This document shows, in pieces, positions 23,991 through 30,750 of a stretch of DNA of 32,952 nucleotides. Under the pieces are notes generated by a model. That model was given only the letters and a program-made list of their open reading frames with translations. It was not told the origin of the DNA and searched no databases. This DNA is from Lachnospiraceae bacterium (lineage in GTDB: Bacteria > Bacillota > Clostridia > Lachnospirales > Lachnospiraceae): the NCBI GenBank assembly GCA_004556655.1, contig SFGF01000038.1:1-32952 (forward strand), read 5' to 3'. Positions within the stretch are counted from its first letter, which is position 1; the number at the start of each line of letters is the position of its first letter. The translations under genes and the position numbers were made by a program.

Positions 23991-24527
23991 ATGTCCAAAT
24001 ACGCAGGAACAAAAACAGAAAAAAACCTTCTGCAGGCTTTCGCAGGAGAATCCGAAGCAAGAAATAAGTATACATACTATGCTTCCGCAGCTAAAAAAGC
24101 CGGATATGAACAGCTCGCAGCTTTATATCTGGAGACAGCTGACCAGGAAAAAGAACATGCCAAAATGTGGTTTAAAGAATTCCACGGAATTCACGACATT
24201 GCAACAAATCTGGAAGACGCAGCTGCCGGTGAGAATTTCGAATGGACCGATATGTATGCGCGTATGGCAAGAGAAGCAAGAGAAGAAGGATTTGATGAGC
24301 TGGCAATCAAATTTGAAGGTGTTGCAAGAGTTGAAGCTGCTCACGAAAAACGTTATCTGAAATTACTGGAATCCTATAAAAACGACAAAACCTTCAAAGG
24401 AGATGCTCCTCTTGGATGGAAATGCCGTAACTGCGGATATGTGCATATGGCTGATGAAGCTCCTGAAGTATGTCCTGTTTGTGCACATCCGAAAGCTTAC
24501 TTTGAAAGAAAAGTGGAAAACTATTAA
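23991..24527 (+). CDS. rbr: rubrerythrin, conventional domain order
   Basis: 178 aa. The ferritin-like diiron domain comes first (GESEARNKYTYYA with Glu 20, TADQEKEHAKMW with Glu 53 and His 56, ARVEAAHEKRY with Glu 115 and His 118). A C-terminal rubredoxin-like domain follows (Cys 145, 148, 161, 164; WKCRNCGYVH, EVCPVC). It reduces hydrogen peroxide using electrons from rubredoxin. AAGGAGGGA lies upstream. It is expected to be co-transcribed with the reverse rubrerythrin and, with only 35 bp between and no terminator, with cobO. Confidence 0.93.
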   Translation: MSKYAGTKTEKNLLQAFAGESEARNKYTYYASAAKKAGYEQLAALYLETADQEKEHAKMWFKEFHGIHDIATNLEDAAAGENFEWTDMYARMAREAREEGFDELAIKFEGVARVEAAHEKRYLKLLESYKNDKTFKGDAPLGWKCRNCGYVHMADEAPEVCPVCAHPKAYFERKVENY

Positions 24528-24562
24528 AACATATCAGTCCAGATGAAAGGATTTTATGATTC

Positions 24563-25096
24563 ATGAAAAAAGAGACCGGATATATTCATATTTACTGCGG
24601 AGACGGCAAAGGAAAAACAACTACAGGAATGGGTTTATGTACCCGTGCTGCCGGTTTTGGATATCGGGTACTTATCTATCAGTTTATGAAAAACAATAAG
24701 ACCAGTGAGAGAAATGTCCTGTCACAGATTCCAAATATCACTTTTGTTGATGGGTTGGAGCAGGAAAAATTCAGCTTTCAAATGACGCCGGAGGAAAAAG
24801 CTTCCCGCAAGGCATACTATGAGGAACAATTTCATTTTGTTACACAAAAAGCAAAGCAGGAACATTATGACGTGTTATTTTGCGACGAGCTGATTTATAC
24901 CATCCGTGCCGGTCTGTTTGATGAAAATATTCTGATTGAATATCTGAAAAACAAACCGGAAAATCTGGAGATTATTCTGACCGGTCAGAATCCCAGCAAT
25001 GCATTGATCGATCTGGCCGACTATGTCTCAGAAATACGAAAAATCAAACATCCTTTTGATCAGGGACTTCCCGCCCGAAAAGGCATTGAAAAATAA
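24563..25096 (+). CDS. cobO: cob(I)yrinic acid a,c-diamide adenosyltransferase
   Basis: 177 aa, CobO/BtuR/CobA family. The N-terminal P-loop GDGKGKTTTG (13-22) binds ATP in the reversed manner known for this family. The C-terminal blocks DELIYTIRAGLFDENIL, LILTGQNPS-like EIILTGQNPSN and EIRKIKHPFDQGLPARKGIE are diagnostic. It attaches the 5'-deoxyadenosyl group to cobalt in corrinoids. I see no cobalamin riboswitch nearby. The gene follows the rubrerythrin by 35 bp without a terminator, and a terminator follows its stop, so it may be expressed from the PerR-controlled promoter. Confidence 0.92.
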   Translation: MKKETGYIHIYCGDGKGKTTTGMGLCTRAAGFGYRVLIYQFMKNNKTSERNVLSQIPNITFVDGLEQEKFSFQMTPEEKASRKAYYEEQFHFVTQKAKQEHYDVLFCDELIYTIRAGLFDENILIEYLKNKPENLEIILTGQNPSNALIDLADYVSEIRKIKHPFDQGLPARKGIEK

Positions 25097-25100
25097 AAAG

Positions 25101-25143
25101 AAGTACAGCTTTCCATATTTTTATGGAGAACTGTACTTTTTTA
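25101..25143 (+). terminator. Rho-independent terminator of the rubrerythrin-cobO operon
   Basis: AAGTACAG pairs with CTGTACTT and, further in, TCCATA pairs with TATGGA, followed by TTTTTT. It starts 4 bp after the cobO stop. Confidence 0.85.
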
Positions 25144-25194
25144 TTTCCAAAATAGTTCTTCCACCGACTGGCAGGATCTTCCACAAATAGTAGT

Positions 25195-25301
25195 CTAAAA
25201 ATGAGGAGTGCCCAGGCACCTCGCAGCACCCGGGCAATTATTATGAAAAAATTTTATGTGTAATGAACCCATTACAATACACAACTTCGTTATTCCTTTC
25301 G
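25195..25301 (-). ncRNA. candidate small RNA with three hairpins
   Basis: Predicted from promoter to terminator on the minus strand. The RNA starts with TTCC-GAAA-GGAA, a stem closed by a GNRA tetraloop (25293-25304, so its first bases may precede or define the start). It continues with TGTAATG-GGTT-CATTACA (25259-25276), a perfect 7-bp stem. It ends with TGCCCGGG pairing with CCTGGGCA (25209-25236), followed by ACTCCTCATTTTT as a terminator-like tail. Length is about 105 nt. It does not match any RNA family I recognise. Alternatively the last hairpin serves only to end the YpuA-like transcript. Confidence 0.45.
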
Positions 25302-25307
25302 GAACTG

Positions 25308-25356
25308 TTTATATCATATCAGCATTTTATGAACAATTTATGAACTCCGTATGAAC
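25308..25356 (-). promoter_or_regulatory. promoter with three 11-bp-spaced TATGAAC repeats
   Basis: Minus-strand TTGTTC (25331-25336) and TATAAA (25308-25313) have a 17-bp spacer. TATGAAC on the plus strand (GTTCATA on the promoter strand) begins at 25328, 25339 and 25350, exactly 11 bp apart, overlapping the -35 and extending upstream. This layout is typical of OmpR/PhoB-class activators. The regulator is not in the window. Confidence 0.6.
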
Positions 25357-25510
25357 TTATCGTTAATTTGTACAAACTTTCTTGATTTACCACGCTAAAT
25401 TTGTATAAATATTCCATCCGTTTTTTCGTTTTATCGACAGGTTTCGTACTATTCTTTTATTTTCCCCTTATTCGACAACATTTTTCTATGCATTTTGCAC
25501 TGAAATTACA

Positions 25511-26413
25511 TTATCCCAACCATCCTTTGATCGTTTCCCATAAATTTCCAAACCAGGACGCAATGCTGGAGAGAACTCCCTGTACCTGTTCATCGCTGAT
25601 ATCAATATCCATTTCGTCCAGCTTCTGATAAAGTTCCTTTGCCTGTGCTTTCAGAGAATTTACATCCAGATCAAGCTGGCCTATTTTCTCCATCAGAGAA
25701 CGGATCTTTTCTCTGTCTTCCTCTGAAAGTTCAATATTCATTTCTTTTGCAGTGTCATCAATAACCGCTTCTATCTCTTCCGGCTCTGTCACTTCATCCG
25801 CCACAATAGCATCCTTCACCGCTCCGATCAGAGCTTCCGCCTGATCCTGACTGCCCAGTGTTTCTCCCAGTTCACTTGTCGTTACCAATTCTTCCGTTGC
25901 AGCATCTGCATTTTCCGGCTCTATACTCTCTCCGGTCATCTCCCCATATGCTTTCATTGCACCTACCAAAGCGGCCGTTCCGGATATATTAAAGGGTCCC
26001 GCAACCCGAATCTCCGCATCTTCCAGACCGGCCGTAGCCAGCGCATTCTGATACATACCTGTTGTACAGTAGGTAATATTACTTGTTTTTACCTGTATTC
26101 CTGTTCCTTTCTCTTTCTTTTCAACTACCACTGAAGACAGTGCACGGCTTCCGATTACACTTGCATCCAGATATGCATCCAGATAGTTATGTTCATCTTC
26201 ATTTGTTATCGTAACCACCATATATTGATCCAGCTGTCCGGCATCCACACCCAAAAGTCCGAGAACTGTATTTTTCTCTTCTTCCGTAAGATCTGCACCC
26301 AATGCCAGATACGGCGCATCCACCTCATCTGCCTGAACTTTTACCGGCATTGTCAAACTGCCTGCCATCATCAATGCCGCAAGAAAAGCAGCGATTCCTT
26401 TTTTTATTCTCAT
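25511..26413 (-). CDS. exported YpuA-like DUF1002 protein
   Basis: 300 aa, close to B. subtilis YpuA. A Sec signal peptide (about 1-28, cleavage near VQADE) is followed by the DUF1002 core: LTEEEKNTVLGLLGV, NEDEHNYLDAYLDASVIGSRALSS and AGPFNISGTAALVGAMKAYGEMTG. A helical, acidic C-terminal part ends in the amphipathic SSIASWFGNLWETIKGWLG. The family's function is unknown; location is the cell surface or outside. The ribosome-binding site is AAGGAGG. It is a single gene with its own promoter, convergent with cobO. Confidence 0.85.
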   Translation of the reverse strand: MRIKKGIAAFLAALMMAGSLTMPVKVQADEVDAPYLALGADLTEEEKNTVLGLLGVDAGQLDQYMVVTITNEDEHNYLDAYLDASVIGSRALSSVVVEKKEKGTGIQVKTSNITYCTTGMYQNALATAGLEDAEIRVAGPFNISGTAALVGAMKAYGEMTGESIEPENADAATEELVTTSELGETLGSQDQAEALIGAVKDAIVADEVTEPEEIEAVIDDTAKEMNIELSEEDREKIRSLMEKIGQLDLDVNSLKAQAKELYQKLDEMDIDISDEQVQGVLSSIASWFGNLWETIKGWLG

Positions 26414-26497
26414 TTATTTTCCTCCTTGTTACTTCTGTTTTCTATGTTTACTTATGCTTCATTTGCCAATATCTTTATGTCTATCGGCCTGCGTTTC

Positions 26498-26506
26498 ATT
26501 ATAACA
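26498..26506 (-). promoter_or_regulatory. extended -10 promoter of the YpuA-like gene
   Basis: On the minus strand TGTTATAAT is a perfect extended -10 (TG-N-TATAAT). No clear -35 stands 17 bp upstream. The leader is about 75-80 nt. Confidence 0.55.
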
Positions 26507-26565
26507 CGAATTTTCCCGGTTGTCTGTAAAAGCTTTCTTAAAGCTTTTTTAATTCATAAAAGGTT

Positions 26566-26580
26566 TGATAATCATTAACA
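26566..26580. promoter_or_regulatory. Fur-box-like palindrome
   Basis: TGATAATCATTAACA matches the Fur consensus TGATAATnATTATCA at 14 of 15 positions. It lies about 63 bp upstream of the -10 of the YpuA-like gene, which is far for repression of that promoter. In AT-rich DNA a chance match is possible. Confidence 0.35.
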
Positions 26581-26714
26581 TATTTTTTACAACTTGAACA
26601 TTATTTTCTCACATTTACTGGATATACTATTAACATAAAATAATTAAAGAATTATTTTATAACTTTTCTTTTTCATATGTCGATAGCAATATCGACTCTC
26701 CTTCCTTTAAAATA

Positions 26715-26759
26715 AAGTGTGTTGGCCAGAATTTCCTCGTTCTGGCCAACACACTTTTT
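26715..26759. terminator. rsmA terminator, usable in both directions
   Basis: A perfect 17-bp stem (26715-26731 with 26740-26756; core GTTGGCCAGAA/TTCTGGCCAAC) and an 8-nt loop. The minus-strand RNA continues TTTATTTTAAAGG and the plus-strand RNA TTT. It lies 11 bp after the rsmA stop. Confidence 0.88.
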
Positions 26760-26769
26760 GCATTCTTTT

Positions 26770-27657
26770 CTAACTTCTTAACCCTGCATCCAGCACATTG
26801 CTGAGAGCTGCAAATTCTTCTAATGACAGAGCCTCTCCTCTTATAGACGGCGAAAATCCACATTCTGCGATCGCTTTTTCGATTGTCTCCTTATCAAATG
26901 ACAAACCTTCATAATTTTTCAGTCCATTTGCCAGGGTTTTTCTTCTCTGATTAAACGATGCCCTGATAATCTGAAACAACAATTTTTCATTTTTCACCTG
27001 AACCGGAGGCTGACTGTGACGTGTCAGTCGGATCACAGCACTTCCCACCTTGGGTCTGGGCATAAAACAATTCGGCGGAACATTCGCGACAATATAGGGT
27101 TCCGCGTAATACTGCACAGCCAGAGATAATGCCCCGTAATCTTTCGTACCCGGTCCGACCTGCATACGGTCTGCTACTTCTTTCTGAACCATCACGGTAA
27201 TAGATTCTACCGGTACATGACTTTCAAATAATCCCATAATGATAGGCGTCGTAATATAATAAGGTAAATTTGCTACCACTTTTATCGGTTGTCCCTGATT
27301 TCTTTCATCAGCAATCTTCTGAATATCCACCTTCAGAATGTCTTCGTTGATGATCCTCACATTATCATAATCTTTCAAAGTATCATTCAAAATAGGAATC
27401 AGACTTTTGTCAATTTCCACTGCACAAACTTCTCTTGCGGCAGCTGCAAGATACTGCGTCATAGTTCCGATTCCCGGTCCGATCTCCAGTACAAAATCAT
27501 CCTCCGTAATCCCTGCCGCGCTGATAATCTTATCCAGCACATGTGTATCAATCAGAAAATTCTGGCCGAATTTTTTCTGAAATGTAAACTGATATTTATT
27601 CAGTACAGCGATCGTCTCCTGAGGATTCCCCAGATATGGCTTTCTTTTTTCACCCAT
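26770..27657 (-). CDS. rsmA: 16S rRNA (adenine1518/1519-N6,N6)-dimethyltransferase
   Basis: 295 aa from ATG 27657 (AAAGGAAAC upstream); the 14-residue extension to 27699 lies in a terminator hairpin and is not used. KKFGQNFLID is the family start motif. LEIGPGIGTMT (about 57-67) is the SAM-binding glycine motif, CAVEID the acidic SAM contact, and NLPYYITTPI (130-139) the N6-adenine methyltransferase motif. RASFNQRRKTLANGL is the conserved C-terminal block. It dimethylates two adenines in helix 45 of 16S rRNA; it is also called KsgA. It follows the TPR/AAA+ gene with an attenuating hairpin between. Confidence 0.95.
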   Translation of the reverse strand: MGEKRKPYLGNPQETIAVLNKYQFTFQKKFGQNFLIDTHVLDKIISAAGITEDDFVLEIGPGIGTMTQYLAAAAREVCAVEIDKSLIPILNDTLKDYDNVRIINEDILKVDIQKIADERNQGQPIKVVANLPYYITTPIIMGLFESHVPVESITVMVQKEVADRMQVGPGTKDYGALSLAVQYYAEPYIVANVPPNCFMPRPKVGSAVIRLTRHSQPPVQVKNEKLLFQIIRASFNQRRKTLANGLKNYEGLSFDKETIEKAIAECGFSPSIRGEALSLEEFAALSNVLDAGLRS

Positions 27658-27676
27658 ATAGTTTCCTTTCTGTAAA

Positions 27677-27706
27677 ATAGGGCATAGCCTTTTCGCCATG
27701 CCCTAT
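27677..27706 (-). terminator. terminator or attenuator between the TPR/AAA+ gene and rsmA
   Basis: A 12-bp stem on the minus-strand RNA (ATAGGGCATGGC with GCTATGCCCTAT, one G-U pair, loop GAAAAG) is followed by TTTTA. It lies 12 bp after the stop of the TPR/AAA+ gene and ends just before the rsmA ribosome-binding site, so read-through is probably how rsmA is expressed. Confidence 0.7.
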
Positions 27707-27718
27707 ATCAGCTTGAAT

Positions 27719-30562
27719 TTATACGTCAAAATCTTTCTCATACAGGAGAATTCTTCCGTCTTCATCTGTATGACGTTTGGAAATTCTTCTTCCCAGACGA
27801 GCTCCGCCTGCCCGACGTATCGCACCATCCACCATCTCTTTTACCTTTCCGATGGTAATGGGCTCATCCTCTCTCTGATTGTTGCCTATCAATTCATATA
27901 AGGCCAGAACTCCCATCTCATCCATTCGATATCCATTTTCTTTTGCATAAGTTCTTGCAAAAGTGACCAACTCATCATTAGTAAACACAGGTATCGAAAT
28001 AACCGTTTCAAACTTCTTTGCAAATTCCGGATAATCCGCCAGAAGTTTTCTCATATTCGCTTTATCATCTTCGATAATAAGAATCATACTATCTGTGCGG
28101 AAATCCATAGCCTGGGAAAGCTTTTCAATGGTTTCTTCTGTCATAAAGCTTGCCCTTTCAATCAACAAGAATCCTCCTGCCATCTTACTGATTACAGTTG
28201 CAGGATCCTTACGATTCATATCGGAAGCATCCAGATTTGCATATTTAACTGCTTCCAGACCAAACTCTTTACAAATAGCTTTTACAAGTCCCTCGCTGAG
28301 ACGAGTTTTTCCTGTTCCATGGCTTCCCATGATGGCTATATTGCCTCGACGTGATGTTTTCTCACTGGCATACTGATATACCCCATCAATCGCTTCCAAT
28401 ATCTGTTCATCCATACCCGGAACTTTAGAAAAATAAGAAAACAGACGTTTCTGCTCGTCCGAAAGTTTTTCCGGACGGGTATTATCCAAAATCCGTCTCT
28501 TCATATCTTCAGGAGTTTCCGCTTCCGGAACAACAGAAGGCATCTCCAGTTCTGCTTCTGCTTCTGCAAGCATCTGATCGATTTCGCTGAGTTCTTCCTC
28601 CTTGGATTCTTCTGTCTCTTCCAAAACAGGCATCTTTGGCAATTCAGAATCTTCTTTTTCTTTCTGCAGCTCCATCACAAGTTCCATATCGAGATCCGGG
28701 ATTGCATTCTCATCCTCTTCTTTTTCATCCTGTAAAATGGTCTCAGGCTGCCCTTCCAATGCTGCCAAAAGCTGTTCCTCAAGATTATTTTCCTCATGCC
28801 TGCCGATCGGAGGCGCTATCTTAATATCGTCGTCCTCCTCAGTCGGTTCCTGAATATCCTCTATAACATTAGCTTCTTCTGCCATTGTGTCAATAATTTC
28901 TTCCGGCATCAGTAATTCTTCTTCCGGTATCGTTATCTCCTCTTCCGCTTCAGATGCTTCTTCCGGTATCGTTACTTCTTCCTCCGGCTCAGGCACCTCT
29001 TCCGGTTGTATCACTTCTTCTGTTGCTTCCGCAAACCCGTCCAACCCGTTTAAAAGAGAAGCTTCGAACGCTGCCATCGCAGCTTCCGCATCTTGATCAA
29101 GCTCCATCTTCGGCTCTTCAGGTTCTTCAATCGGAACCTCTTCCAAAACTACATCCTCATTCTCTTCTGCTGTTTTCTCTTCTACAACATTTTCTGAAAC
29201 TTCTTCTTCCTGTTCTTCCACGATTACAGGTACTTCTTCCGTCTGCTCCTCAGAAATAACCTCTGCATTGCCCAGCTCTTCCTGTCTGCTTTCTGCTGCT
29301 TCCGCAAACATACCTGAAGTCTCCGCAAATAAAGCTTCCAAATCCATATCCTGTAAACTGGTAACTTCTTTATCCTCCGGTTTTTCTTCTTTCACCGGCT
29401 CAGGCACATCATTCTCGGAAATCTCTGTACGATGGGCGATCGCTTCTCCCCGCTCAGCCGATATCTTCGACTCATTCACAATCTCCGGCTCCAGATCTGT
29501 CACTTGATATTCTTCAATATTTTCCTCTTCTGCAGGCTCTGAAGATGCTTCACTTCCGGTTGCTCTTCCTAACGCTTCAAAGGCATTGACTACTTTCGTG
29601 CGATTAAATCCGGATAGAACCTCCTGAAAACTTTTTGCCAGTTTTTCCTGCAGCTGTGTGGTATCTACATGAACCGGAATATCTTCAAAAGGCTTCTTTT
29701 CCGGCTGTTCAGAGAGCTCCGGTACCTCAGCCGCTGCTGCAGCCTCATCTATGCCTTCCGGACTAAACGAAATCTCTTCCGCTGTATTGTCTGCCTTTAC
29801 TGTTTCCTCTTTTTTAGGTGGAATAATAGAAGCTTTCTGCAGGCTTGCCATCGCCGCTGCAGATATACCAGCCACAGTCGATGCTGTTACTTTTGTTTCC
29901 GGCTCACTGGCCTTCACTTCCTGTTTATTTTCTTCTTTTTCTATATTTCTCTGATCATACTTTGCTTTCTGTGCCGGAGTAAGCGGTACATACGTCATCT
30001 TCAATTCCATAGCCTTTGTAACGTATTTTCCCTCTCCGAACCAGAGAATCAGATCATCGCAGGTATCAATACATTTATTCTGCTTTCCTGCCTTTTTATA
30101 TAATCTGGCCAGTTCATATACCCATCGTTCTGTATATTCTCTGTCCTTGTACTCTTCCAAAATGGCAATCTGATCTTCCAGAGGTGCATTCTGCGCCTTG
30201 TATATTTTGTATTTTAAAATGTATTTTGAAGTATCGTTCGCAGCGGTTTCAATATATTGATTATAATATTTTACAGCATCATCGTAACGTCCCATCTTCA
30301 ACGACAGTTCGACCTGACGGTACAAAATCATCTTTCCAACAGAAGACCGCTTATATGCCAGTTGAAGCATCCGCATACTTTCTTCCAGCTCACCATTTAC
30401 TTCATAAATATCCGCAACCATACACAGAGTCCGTACACTCTTTACACGTTTCCATTCTATGGTATCCGCGATCTCCAAAGCCCCCTCATAATCCTGTGCT
30501 TCCACTAATCTGTTGATTTCGTCCAACCTCATATGATATTCTGTCTTATCCACTGTACTCAC
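27719..30562 (-). CDS. TPR / acidic linker / degenerate AAA+ protein (CbxX-EccA-like)
   Basis: 947 aa. The N-terminal 1-205 consists of TPR-like helical repeats (DYEGALEIADTIE, GELEESMRMLQLAYK, GRYDDAVKYYNQYIE). Residues about 210-690 are a very acidic, low-complexity linker rich in Glu, Pro and Val. The C-terminal 720-947 is an AAA+ domain of CbxX/CfqX/SpoVK type. Walker A GSHGTGKT (746-753) is intact, but the Walker B Asp-Glu is replaced by Ile-Glu-Arg (LLIERAS) and the arginine-finger position reads AKKF instead of SRF. It probably binds ATP but hydrolyses it poorly. TPR plus AAA+ recalls EccA of type VII secretion; no such genes are near. The start is uncertain: GTG 30562 has a weak ribosome-binding site and GTG 30553, after AGGTGAG, is also possible. 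Confidence 0.8.
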   Translation of the reverse strand: MSTVDKTEYHMRLDEINRLVEAQDYEGALEIADTIEWKRVKSVRTLCMVADIYEVNGELEESMRMLQLAYKRSSVGKMILYRQVELSLKMGRYDDAVKYYNQYIETAANDTSKYILKYKIYKAQNAPLEDQIAILEEYKDREYTERWVYELARLYKKAGKQNKCIDTCDDLILWFGEGKYVTKAMELKMTYVPLTPAQKAKYDQRNIEKEENKQEVKASEPETKVTASTVAGISAAAMASLQKASIIPPKKEETVKADNTAEEISFSPEGIDEAAAAAEVPELSEQPEKKPFEDIPVHVDTTQLQEKLAKSFQEVLSGFNRTKVVNAFEALGRATGSEASSEPAEEENIEEYQVTDLEPEIVNESKISAERGEAIAHRTEISENDVPEPVKEEKPEDKEVTSLQDMDLEALFAETSGMFAEAAESRQEELGNAEVISEEQTEEVPVIVEEQEEEVSENVVEEKTAEENEDVVLEEVPIEEPEEPKMELDQDAEAAMAAFEASLLNGLDGFAEATEEVIQPEEVPEPEEEVTIPEEASEAEEEITIPEEELLMPEEIIDTMAEEANVIEDIQEPTEEDDDIKIAPPIGRHEENNLEEQLLAALEGQPETILQDEKEEDENAIPDLDMELVMELQKEKEDSELPKMPVLEETEESKEEELSEIDQMLAEAEAELEMPSVVPEAETPEDMKRRILDNTRPEKLSDEQKRLFSYFSKVPGMDEQILEAIDGVYQYASEKTSRRGNIAIMGSHGTGKTRLSEGLVKAICKEFGLEAVKYANLDASDMNRKDPATVISKMAGGFLLIERASFMTEETIEKLSQAMDFRTDSMILIIEDDKANMRKLLADYPEFAKKFETVISIPVFTNDELVTFARTYAKENGYRMDEMGVLALYELIGNNQREDEPITIGKVKEMVDGAIRRAGGARLGRRISKRHTDEDGRILLYEKDFDV

Positions 30563-30628
30563 CTCTGTTTTTCAATATCTGCTTTTTGTAACTTTTGTAA
30601 TCCTGTTAATAACCCCATACTCTAAATT

Positions 30629-30657
30629 AGTGTATCATACTGCATATTTATTGTCAA
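30629..30657 (-). promoter_or_regulatory. promoter of the TPR/AAA+ gene
   Basis: Minus-strand TTGACA (30652-30657) and TACACT (30629-30634) have a 17-bp spacer. The leader is about 60 nt. This promoter may also supply rsmA by read-through. Confidence 0.7.
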
Positions 30658-30682
30658 AACAAAACAGTTCTTTAAGATAAAA

Positions 30683-30703
30683 GGATGCCGCCGTGCAGCA
30701 TCC
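30683..30703 (-). terminator. murA terminator
   Basis: On the minus strand GGATGCTGC-ACG-GCGGCATCC (9-bp stem, one wobble) is followed by TTTTATC. It lies about 47 bp after the murA stop. Confidence 0.8.
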
Positions 30704-30750
30704 CCTCCATTTATTTTTATGCAATCTTCAGACTTCGTCTTCTGCTGTCA

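Larger units (their letters stand above)
25144..25510. other. 367-bp gene-free region between cobO and the YpuA-like gene
   Basis: I see no convincing protein gene. The right part (25357-25510) is AT-rich, with TTGATT (about 25383) and TATAAA 16 bp on as a weak plus-strand promoter that would read antisense into the YpuA-like gene. The left and middle parts hold the candidate small RNA and its promoter, listed separately. A 30-codon minus-strand frame from a TTG after GAAAGGAATAACGAAG lies inside the candidate RNA and is probably incidental. Confidence 0.5.
26414..26769. other. 356-bp gene-free region between the YpuA-like gene and rsmA
   Basis: It contains, from left to right, the YpuA-like leader, its extended -10 promoter, a Fur-box-like palindrome, an AT-rich stretch, a small perfect hairpin GTCGATA-GCAA-TATCGAC (26679-26696) and the rsmA terminator. 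No coding frame looks real. Confidence 0.6.

Noticed and set aside
25144..25510. Possible cobalamin riboswitch near cobO
   Set aside because: No B12-box or the usual conserved core could be found on either strand, and the region lies downstream of cobO.
28954..29259. Pro/Leu-rich repetitive tract as a DNA tandem repeat
   Set aside because: The repetition is only approximate codon-level redundancy in the acidic linker (PEE, TIPEE units), not a true DNA tandem array.
28602..29507. Ser/Leu-rich plus-strand frames opposite the TPR/AAA+ gene
   Set aside because: They are antisense readings of the Glu-rich linker codons, a common artefact of low-complexity GAA/GAG runs.
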